The position numbers and the translations under genes are program-made. 26,712 nucleotides of DNA from Clostridia bacterium (GTDB taxonomy: Bacteria > Bacillota_A > Clostridia > Christensenellales > Aristaeellaceae), in NCBI GenBank assembly GCA_017397695.1, contig JAFQIF010000114.1, positions 1 to 26,712 of the forward strand, read 5' to 3'. This document shows, one piece after another, positions 20,514-26,712 of the stretch. The notes beneath the pieces are model-generated. The model did not search any database. It saw nothing but the letters and a program-made list of their open reading frames with translations, and was not told the DNA's origin. Each line of letters opens with the position of its first letter. The stretch's first letter is position 1.

Positions 20514-22754
20514 TTACATCATGCTGCTGGGATTCACCTGGCACACGCACGCACACCCCTCCAGCGGCGCTGTCGCAATCTCGCTCATCTTGCCCACGGC
20601 CTCCTGGCAAACGGACTTGTCCACAATCTTGAGCGCAACCTGCCAGCGGGATTTGCCCTTGATGCGCTTGACCGGGCAGGACATCACGCGCAGGGAGACG
20701 ACATATTTTTTCAGATATGCGCGGCGTTCAAAGAACGCCTCCATCTGCCGCATGGCGCTCTCAGCGCAGCTTTGAGCATCCTGCTCGCGGTCCGCCTCGT
20801 AGAGCAGGCGGGCGATCAGGGTATACGGCGGATAGAGCGCACGCTTTCTGCGCAGCATCTCCGCTTCATAAAATGCGCGGTAATCCTGACGGCTGGCGGT
20901 TTCGATGGCAAAATGCTCCGGATCGTAGGTCTGCAGGAAGACCTCGCCCGGCGTATCTGCACGCCCTGCGCGGCCTGCTACCTGCGTGAGCAGCTGGAAG
21001 GTGCGCTCGGAAGACCTGTAATCCGGCAGCTTGAGCATGGCGTCGGCAGCGATGATGCCAACCATGGTCACATTCGGAAAGTCCAGGCCCTTTGCAATCA
21101 TCTGCGTGCCGACGAGAATCCGTGCCTCGCCGCGGCGGAACTGCGCAATCAGGCGCTCATGCGCATCTTTTTGGCGCGTAGTGTCATTGTCCATGCGCAG
21201 CAGCGATATATCCGGAAAGAAGCGTCTCACTTCCTCCTCCACGCGCTGCGTACCCGTGCCAAAGAACTTGATATACTTGCTCTCGCATTCCGGGCAGACC
21301 GACGGCACTGCCTGCTCCTGCCCACAGTAATGACAGCGAAGCACGTTTTCCGTGCTGTGATAGGTCATGGAGACATCACACTGGGAGCACGTGACGGTAT
21401 AACCGCAGCTGCGGCAGGAAACAAACGTTGAATAGCCGCGGCGATTGACAAAGAGGATCGCCTGCTTGCCCGCGTCCAGACAGCGCTTGAGGCCGTCCAG
21501 CAGCGCGCCGGAAAAGACCGAGCGATTGCCCTGCGCCAGTTCGCGGCGCATATCGATCACATGCACGGCAGGCAGCGGCCTGTTCTTCACGCGGCGCGGC
21601 ATCTCCAGAAGTGCGAGATCGCCCCGGCCCGCCAGCGCAAAGGAGCGCATGCTCGGCGTGGCGCTGGCCAGCAGCAGAGCCGCACCCTCACGTGCGCAAC
21701 GCATGCGCGCCAGCTCCCGCGCATCGTAGCGGGGCGTATTGTCAGAAATATAGCTCTGCTCATGTTCCTCGTCGATGATGATCAAGCCCACATTGTCCAG
21801 CGGGGCAAAGATCGCCGAGCGCGCGCCGATAACCACGCGCACATCACCCCGGCGGATACGCCGCCACTCATCGTAGCGCTCACCCGGAGACAGGCGCGAA
21901 TGCAGTACGGCCGCGTCCTCGCCAAAACGGGAACGGAACCACATGACCATCTGCGGCGTGAGTGCAATCTCGGGAACGAGCACGATCGCAGTCTTGCCCA
22001 GCTGCGCCGCATGGCGCACGGCGCGGATGAACACCTCGGTCTTACCGCTGCCGGTGACGCCGTAGAGCAGGAAGCTGCCCTTGCCTGCCTCCACGGCGGG
22101 CAGCAGCACATCGAGCACTTCACTCTGCTGGCTGGTGAGCTGCGGATCCTGCGCAGCCAATCGCTCCATCGCACCATAGGGGCTACGCATCACCTCGCGC
22201 TTCTCAATCCGGGCAAAGCCCATCTTCACCAGCATATTCAGCGCCGGTCTGTAATCGCCCAGTTGCTTTCTGATTTCTTCGCAGGTAATTTCTCCGTTTT
22301 CGCTGTCCATGAGCATCCTGAGCACTGCAGCTCGCTTGGGCGCGCGCTTCTGGCTGAGCAACACCTGCTCACGCACGGCGGAATCGACGGTGATCATGGC
22401 GATTTCGTGCGTCTTTTCCGCAATCCGCTCTCCGCGCATCTGCGCCGGGAACATGAGCCGCAGCGCCTGCGCCAGCGTACAAAACGACGTTGCCTTGATC
22501 TCTTTGGCCAGTTCCAGCAGCGCAGGCATGACCGCCGGATAATCCTCCAGGGCATCGGTCACATCCCTCACGCGTCCCTCGGGCAAATCGCATTCCTCTG
22601 TGAGCGCCACAACGACGCCCTCGATGCTCTTTTGCCTGCCGAAGGGCACATGCACGCGCACGCCCGGACAAAGCTCCATGCCCTTTGGCACGCGATAGGT
22701 GAACACGCGATCCACGTCTTCGTGCGCGATATCCACAATCACCTGACAATACAT
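20514..22754 (-). CDS. priA: Primosomal protein N' (replication restart helicase PriA)
   Basis: PriA recognises stalled forks and reloads the replicative helicase. The 746-residue protein has an N-terminal DNA-binding domain (FTYRVPKGMELCPGVRVHVPFG, 18-39). The Walker A motif is GVTGSGKTE (232-240) and Walker B is DEEH (328-331). A zinc-binding cluster with CxxC pairs (CRSCGY, CSQC, CHYC, CPEC, about 437-475) splits the helicase, and GRAGR is present in the last motor motif. The ATG at 22754 has GGGGGGAT upstream. It has its own promoter and is followed by GNAT and flavin split-barrel genes. In many Bacillota priA lies directly before def; here the order is kept but other genes intervene. Confidence 0.97.
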   Translation of the reverse strand: MYCQVIVDIAHEDVDRVFTYRVPKGMELCPGVRVHVPFGRQKSIEGVVVALTEECDLPEGRVRDVTDALEDYPAVMPALLELAKEIKATSFCTLAQALRLMFPAQMRGERIAEKTHEIAMITVDSAVREQVLLSQKRAPKRAAVLRMLMDSENGEITCEEIRKQLGDYRPALNMLVKMGFARIEKREVMRSPYGAMERLAAQDPQLTSQQSEVLDVLLPAVEAGKGSFLLYGVTGSGKTEVFIRAVRHAAQLGKTAIVLVPEIALTPQMVMWFRSRFGEDAAVLHSRLSPGERYDEWRRIRRGDVRVVIGARSAIFAPLDNVGLIIIDEEHEQSYISDNTPRYDARELARMRCAREGAALLLASATPSMRSFALAGRGDLALLEMPRRVKNRPLPAVHVIDMRRELAQGNRSVFSGALLDGLKRCLDAGKQAILFVNRRGYSTFVSCRSCGYTVTCSQCDVSMTYHSTENVLRCHYCGQEQAVPSVCPECESKYIKFFGTGTQRVEEEVRRFFPDISLLRMDNDTTRQKDAHERLIAQFRRGEARILVGTQMIAKGLDFPNVTMVGIIAADAMLKLPDYRSSERTFQLLTQVAGRAGRADTPGEVFLQTYDPEHFAIETASRQDYRAFYEAEMLRRKRALYPPYTLIARLLYEADREQDAQSCAESAMRQMEAFFERRAYLKKYVVSLRVMSCPVKRIKGKSRWQVALKIVDKSVCQEAVGKMSEIATAPLEGCACVCQVNPSSMM

Positions 22755-22786
22755 GCTGATCCCCCCGGCTGTTTTGATTTTGTATT

Positions 22787-22815
22787 ATTATAGCGTGAAC
22801 GCACAAACGGCGCAA
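22787..22815 (-). promoter_or_regulatory. Promoter of the priA operon
   Basis: On the minus strand TATAAT (22787-22792) lies 17 bases after a TTGCGC -35 (22810-22815). The leader would be about 25 bases. It follows the terminator of the mutY operon, so priA starts a new transcript. Confidence 0.75.
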
Positions 22816-22843
22816 GGGTCTCAGCCTCATGCTGCGAATACAT

Positions 22844-22871
22844 AAAAGCACCGGAACGCCCCGGTGCTTTT
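22844..22871 (-). terminator. Terminator after the DUF523 gene
   Basis: An 11-bp perfect stem AAAAGCACCGG/CCGGTGCTTTT with a six-base loop follows the DUF523 stop on the minus strand. The stem's own end supplies only a short T run, so termination may be partial. Confidence 0.75.
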
Positions 22872-22877
22872 GCTCTG

Positions 22878-23294
22878 TTACAGGTCGGCCACATCCATGA
22901 CGCGAAAGCCATGTGCTGCAAGCAGAGCCGCCGTCACGCCCTGTCCCTGAATTCTCGTGCCGGAAAACGTGCCGTCGTAAATCTGCTTCACCCCGCAGCT
23001 GGGGCTTCGGGATTGCAGGATCGCCAGATCGATGCTCTCCTGCTGCGCGATTTCAAGCGTCCTTTGGGCACCAAGACGGTATTCCTTATCGACAATCACG
23101 CCTGCTTTGCTGATCACCGTGCCGTTTACAATCTCTGCCGGTTCTCTTGGCGTAGGCAGCCCGCCCATCACCTCCGGACAGACGGGCACAACCTCATGAC
23201 CTTCAAGGAAGCGCAGCAGCTTCTCACTTCTGTTGTTTCCGCCGCTGTATTTGCAGTTTTCGCCCAGCAGGCAGGCACTGACCATGATTTTCAT
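22878..23294 (-). CDS. DUF523 family protein
   Basis: This 138-residue protein has the DUF523 hallmarks: the opening VSACLLGENCKYSGGNN, then CPEVMGGLPTPREPAEI and SRSPSCG. The conserved cysteines suggest metal or iron-sulfur binding, but no function is established. It is sometimes found fused to DUF1722. The ATG at 23294 is one base after the stop of the NimA-like gene, with GAGG six bases upstream; an ATG at 23306 inside the previous gene would add four residues. It is the last gene of the mutY operon. Confidence 0.9.
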   Translation of the reverse strand: MKIMVSACLLGENCKYSGGNNRSEKLLRFLEGHEVVPVCPEVMGGLPTPREPAEIVNGTVISKAGVIVDKEYRLGAQRTLEIAQQESIDLAILQSRSPSCGVKQIYDGTFSGTRIQGQGVTAALLAAHGFRVMDVADL

Positions 23295-23295
23295 C

Positions 23296-23772
23296 TTATG
23301 CCTCATTAACCAGCTTGCCGCAGATATGCTCCGGCACGAGCTTCATGAGCAGCGTGCGATGCGCCGAGCCCTCGATCTCCTTGCGGATATGCTCCTCATC
23401 CTGAATAAACTTGAGGCTGAGCTTTCTTGTGATATCCACGATCATATCCATATCGTCGATGAGCTCCATGCGCCCGAAGATGATCACGCTCTTGACATTG
23501 AGCGACCATTCGCCCTCGTTGCGGTATCCGTAATCATAGACACAGAAGGAGACCTTATCGTTTTTCTGGAGCATTTCAAGGCGATAACCGATCTTACCGC
23601 AGTGGAAATAGATGCAGCCGTCGTCTTCATTGTAGAAATGATTCATCGGCATGCCATAGGGATAGCCGTCCTCGCCCTGCACGCTGAGCACGCCGCGTGT
23701 TTCTGTTTTCAGCACATGCACGCAGTCCTCCATCGGAAGCCGGCGGTTTTTCCTGACCAGTTCTCTGAACAT
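23296..23772 (-). CDS. NimA-like pyridoxamine 5'-phosphate oxidase-family flavoprotein
   Basis: This 158-residue flavin split-barrel protein matches the NimA-like branch, with GVLSVQGEDGYPYGMPMNHFY, then YFHCGKIGYRLEMLQKNDKVSFCVY. Relatives bind FMN or haem-like cofactors, and some reduce nitroimidazoles, but most are not resistance genes and nothing here shows that activity. The ATG at 23772 has GGAGGAG upstream. It lies 19 bases after a GNAT gene and one base before the DUF523 gene in the mutY operon. Confidence 0.9.
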   Translation of the reverse strand: MFRELVRKNRRLPMEDCVHVLKTETRGVLSVQGEDGYPYGMPMNHFYNEDDGCIYFHCGKIGYRLEMLQKNDKVSFCVYDYGYRNEGEWSLNVKSVIIFGRMELIDDMDMIVDITRKLSLKFIQDEEHIRKEIEGSAHRTLLMKLVPEHICGKLVNEA

Positions 23773-23791
23773 GTGATTCTCCTCCGGTATT

Positions 23792-24262
23792 TCATTTCTT
23801 TTCGTAAAACACGAGCGTCAACCTGTCGTTGATCGCCTCTGCTTGGTCCATCCTTTGGTATCCCATCTTTTCATACAGATGACAATTTCCTTCTTCCTGC
23901 GCAATCGTCTCCAGCGCCCAGTTATCCTGTCCGTGGATATGCTCCACAGCGCGAATCGCAGCCTGTGCCAGACCGCGATTTCTGAACCCCGGCAGGATGA
24001 ACAGCGGCGAAATCCGCTTGGGTTTTCCCACTTCGTGGAAATCCACAACGCGGATCGCGCCGGTAATCCCTTCGATCGTTTCAATCAGATAATAATAGGT
24101 ATACGGCTGCCTGAGCCGGGCAATCACTTTATCGATTGGTTCTTTGGCAGGACTGGTCTGATCATCTCGATAGCGCTCATACATCTGCGTAAAGGATTCG
24201 ATCTGCATTCGCCAGATCAGGTCAGCATCTTTTTCCGACGCTCTTTTCAGCGTAAGCTCCAT
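23792..24262 (-). CDS. GNAT-family N-acetyltransferase
   Basis: This 156-residue protein has the GNAT acetyl-CoA loop R94-N-R-G-L-A (FILPGFRNRGLAQAAIRAVE) and the later LYEKMGYQRM, typical of motif B. An early MQIESFTQMYERY helix also fits the family. The substrate is unknown. Three in-frame ATGs lie near the start; I chose 24262 because GGAG is six bases upstream. It follows mutY by 24 bases and precedes the NimA-like gene, all on one transcript. Confidence 0.87.
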   Translation of the reverse strand: MELTLKRASEKDADLIWRMQIESFTQMYERYRDDQTSPAKEPIDKVIARLRQPYTYYYLIETIEGITGAIRVVDFHEVGKPKRISPLFILPGFRNRGLAQAAIRAVEHIHGQDNWALETIAQEEGNCHLYEKMGYQRMDQAEAINDRLTLVFYEKK

Positions 24263-24286
24263 GACAGTCTCCATCATTCCTATGGC

Positions 24287-25330
24287 CTATCCCAATCTCT
24301 CCATCGCCCACTGCATGGCGGCCTTGACCGCCGTGGGCAGCGGCAGGCTCTCGAGTTCATCGCGCGTAGCCCACTGACCGTCTGGGATTTCCGTCATTTC
24401 CTCGGCGAGCAGCGCATGCACATCCATCTCCCAGATGAGATGGGTGAACACATGCCGGGCATGGCCGATATACTCGTCGTAAGCAGCGCGCACGCCCCTA
24501 TTCTCCAGCGCTGCGCACAGCCTCGCAGGATCACTTTCTTCCGATACATCCGGAAAGACGAACAGTCCGCCGAGCAGCTTTTCCTTTCGCCTGACGATCA
24601 GCACGCGATTGTCATGGAAGACCAGCAGCACGGCGTGGTTCTCTACCCGCGGCGCTTTCTTTTTGGCCTTGTGCGGAAGTTCGGCTGCAATGCCCTGAGC
24701 AAAGCCCCTGCACGTTTGGCGCACAGGACAGAGCAGGCACTTGGGATTTTTCGGCGTACACAGCGTCGCGCCCATCTCCATCATCGCATTGGCAAACGCA
24801 CCGGGGCGATCCTGCGAGACAAGCGCCTGCGTCTTTTCCGTGATCATTCTGCGCACGGCGGGCGTGCCGACAATCTCCTCGATGGCATAGTAACGGCAGA
24901 CGACGCGCTCCACATTGCCATCGACCGCAGCAGCGGGGATGCCGAAGGCGATGGATGCAATCGCGCCGGCGGTGTAATCACCGATACCGGGCAGGCTGCG
25001 CAGCTTCTGCACATCGGCAGGCAGCCGTTCGCCGTGATCATTGACGATGAGCTTCGCCGCCTTTTGAAGGGAACGCGCGCGGGAATAATAACCCAGCCCC
25101 TCCCAGCTCTTGAGCAGCTCCTCCTCGGGCGCGTCGGCAAGATGCCTTACGGTGGGATACTTTTCCAGAAAGCGTTCATAATAGGAAACAACAGTCTCCG
25201 CACGCGTCTGCTGGAGCATAATCTCGCTCACCCAGATGCGGTAAGCATCCCTGGTATGCCGCCATGGCAGATCGCGATGCCCCTGATCATACCAGGCGAG
25301 CACTGACGAGGTAAAATCCAATCCGTTCAT
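24287..25330 (-). CDS. mutY: Adenine DNA glycosylase MutY
   Basis: MutY removes adenine mispaired with 8-oxoguanine. The 347-residue protein has SEIMLQQTR with catalytic E36, the helix-hairpin-helix LPGIGDYTAGA and catalytic D137 (VDGNVERV). The iron-sulfur motif is C191-x6-C198-x2-C201-x5-C207. A Nudix-like C-terminal domain (about 230-345) recognises 8-oxoguanine. I chose the ATG at 25330, which has GGAGG five bases upstream and a -10 box 20 bases before it; the longer open frame starts upstream of the promoter. It is first in an operon with GNAT, NimA-like and DUF523 genes. Confidence 0.96.
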   Translation of the reverse strand: MNGLDFTSSVLAWYDQGHRDLPWRHTRDAYRIWVSEIMLQQTRAETVVSYYERFLEKYPTVRHLADAPEEELLKSWEGLGYYSRARSLQKAAKLIVNDHGERLPADVQKLRSLPGIGDYTAGAIASIAFGIPAAAVDGNVERVVCRYYAIEEIVGTPAVRRMITEKTQALVSQDRPGAFANAMMEMGATLCTPKNPKCLLCPVRQTCRGFAQGIAAELPHKAKKKAPRVENHAVLLVFHDNRVLIVRRKEKLLGGLFVFPDVSEESDPARLCAALENRGVRAAYDEYIGHARHVFTHLIWEMDVHALLAEEMTEIPDGQWATRDELESLPLPTAVKAAMQWAMERLG

Positions 25331-25349
25331 AACGTCCTCCATGGGAGAA

Positions 25350-25358
25350 ATTGTACCA
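25350..25358 (-). promoter_or_regulatory. Extended -10 promoter of the mutY operon
   Basis: On the minus strand TGG-TACAAT gives an extended -10 (TACAAT at 25350-25355). No good -35 is seen, as is usual with this promoter type. The leader to the mutY ATG would be only about 13 bases, just enough for its ribosome-binding site. Confidence 0.6.
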
Positions 25359-25499
25359 CAAAAGCGACATTTGCGCCATCCCATCAGTCAAACAGGGAGA
25401 AAACAAAAGAAATCGTGCATTTGAAGAAGCATGGACGTATTATTTTTTTTAAATCAGGAAATTCTGATTTTGCAGGTAAAATTTGGATATTTTTACATC

Positions 25500-25528
25500 T
25501 TGCCTGAATTCCCTAAGTCGCGTATATT
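25500..25528 (+). promoter_or_regulatory. Promoter of groES-groEL
   Basis: TTGCCT (25500-25505) and TATATT (25523-25528) are 17 bases apart, on the strand of groES. The upstream 25430-25500 region is strongly AT-rich and includes an imperfect dyad AAATCAG...CTGATTT (25451-25470). The start site would fall near 25535, just before the CIRCE operator. Confidence 0.75.
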
Positions 25529-25538
25529 ATATCTTGTT

Positions 25539-25565
25539 TTAGCACTCCTCCTTAAAGAGTGCTAA
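25539..25565 (+). promoter_or_regulatory. CIRCE operator (HrcA-binding site)
   Basis: A perfect TTAGCACTC-N9-GAGTGCTAA is present. This is the established binding site of the heat-shock repressor HrcA and lies in the leader of groES. It shows that the operon is under HrcA control; hrcA itself is not in this window. Confidence 0.98.
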
Positions 25566-25610
25566 CAGGATATGCTACAGCTGCTGATAACCTTAAGGAG
25601 GTCAAATAAG

Positions 25611-25895
25611 ATGAGCCTGAAACCCCTGTTTGACCGCGTCGTCATCAAGGACGCGGAGATGGAAGAAACCACCAAGGGCGGCCTGATCCTCGCTTCTACC
25701 GCGAAGGAAAAGCCGCAGTATGCCGTTGTTGTGGCCGTCGGCCCGGGCGGCGTCGTTGAAGGCAAGGAGATCGTGATGCAGGTGGAAGTCGGCCAGAAGG
25801 TCGTCTATTCCAAGTATGCCGGCACCGAGATCAAGATTGACGGCGAAGAGCTCAAGATCGTCCGTCAGAGCGACATTCTGGCGATTGTGGAGTAA
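25611..25895 (+). CDS. groES: Co-chaperonin GroES
   Basis: GroES caps the GroEL folding chamber. The 94-residue protein opens LKPLFDRVVIK and has TKGGLILASTAKEKPQ, containing the mobile loop, then VGPGG and YSKYAGTEIKIDGEELKIV, all typical. The ATG at 25611 has AAGGAGG nine to ten bases upstream; an ATG in the same frame at 25572 lies inside the leader and is rejected. The CIRCE operator precedes it and groEL follows after 144 bases. Confidence 0.98.
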   Translation: MSLKPLFDRVVIKDAEMEETTKGGLILASTAKEKPQYAVVVAVGPGGVVEGKEIVMQVEVGQKVVYSKYAGTEIKIDGEELKIVRQSDILAIVE

Positions 25896-25897
25896 CG

Positions 25898-26007
25898 ACG
25901 GGCGCTGCCCGTACCCGCGGGAATCTCATTCCCAGACCCCTTCTTCGCTTCGCGGCGGCTTAAAGCTGCAAAGCGAATATATGTAGGGGCGGATAGTATC
26001 CGCCCGT
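25898..26007. repeat. Palindromic repeat cluster between groES and groEL
   Basis: The gap holds ACGGGC-gct-GCCCGT (25898-25912), GGGAAT-ctc-ATTCCC (25919-25933) and GGGCGGAT-agt-ATCCGCCC (25987-26005), all with three-base loops. Between them is ACCCCTTCTTCGCTTCGCGG, close to ACCCGTCTTCGCTGCGCC in the rpoD-trmK gap. The pattern and the shared string make this a second copy of the same repeat family. It lies inside the groES-groEL transcript. Confidence 0.7.
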
Positions 26008-26036
26008 ATTCTGCAATGAATCATTGGAGGAAATGA

Positions 26037-26712
<676 letters not shown>

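Noticed and set aside
23296..23772. Nitroimidazole resistance gene (nim) reading of the NimA-like gene
   Set aside because: Family similarity alone does not show resistance; most NimA-like flavoproteins are unrelated to drug reduction, and the context is a housekeeping operon.

Overview
This window is mostly core chromosome of a bacterium of the phylum Bacillota, most likely class Clostridia. GC content looks moderately high by eye. The assignment rests on two gene orders typical of that phylum: dgt-dnaG-rpoD-trmK-nif3, and def-fmt-rsmB-rlmN-stp-prkC-rsgA-rpe-thiN. It is supported by a PASTA-domain kinase with its phosphatase, a perfect CIRCE operator before groES, strong AGGAGG ribosome-binding sites, and several TTG and GTG starts. 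A Christensenellales-like gut lineage is plausible, but the genus cannot be set from the sequence alone.

Layout. Bases 1-270 hold the start of an SLC13/DASS-type anion transporter (minus), divergent from a LysR regulator (plus, 541-1434). A two-way terminator then separates LysR from the RNase P RNA gene rnpB (minus), which has a consensus promoter overlapping the stop codon of a small DUF5655-like gene. Reading on the minus strand from 8.8 kb down to 1.9 kb comes a replication/transcription cluster: dgt, dnaG, rpoD, a fused trmK-nif3, a COG1579 coiled-coil zinc-ribbon gene and the DUF5655 gene. From 18.0 kb down to 8.9 kb lies one long minus-strand operon with a single recognisable promoter and a terminator at its end: def, fmt, rsmB, rlmN, PP2C phosphatase, PASTA kinase, rsgA, rpe, thiN. 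It joins N-terminal maturation, initiator-tRNA formylation, rRNA modification, ribosome assembly and Ser/Thr phospho-signalling.

At 18.3-19.5 kb a plus-strand gene for a secreted alpha/beta hydrolase interrupts the usual priA-def neighbourhood. It has marked codon bias. Beyond it, on the minus strand, are priA with a GNAT gene and a flavin split-barrel gene, then mutY with another GNAT gene, a NimA-like flavin split-barrel gene and a DUF523 gene. The window ends with the plus-strand groES-groEL operon under a CIRCE operator; groEL runs off the edge.

I saw no CRISPR array, insertion sequence, phage, tRNA or defence island, and no convincing wholly new system. The points most worth following are: the trmK-nif3 fusion that keeps an internal ribosome-binding site; a family of short modular palindromes in three gene gaps; two terminators placed directly against the next gene's ribosome-binding site; the Lys-rich repetitive N-terminal tail of RsmB; the hydrolase inserted between priA and def; and the repeated GNAT plus flavin split-barrel pairing after priA and after mutY.
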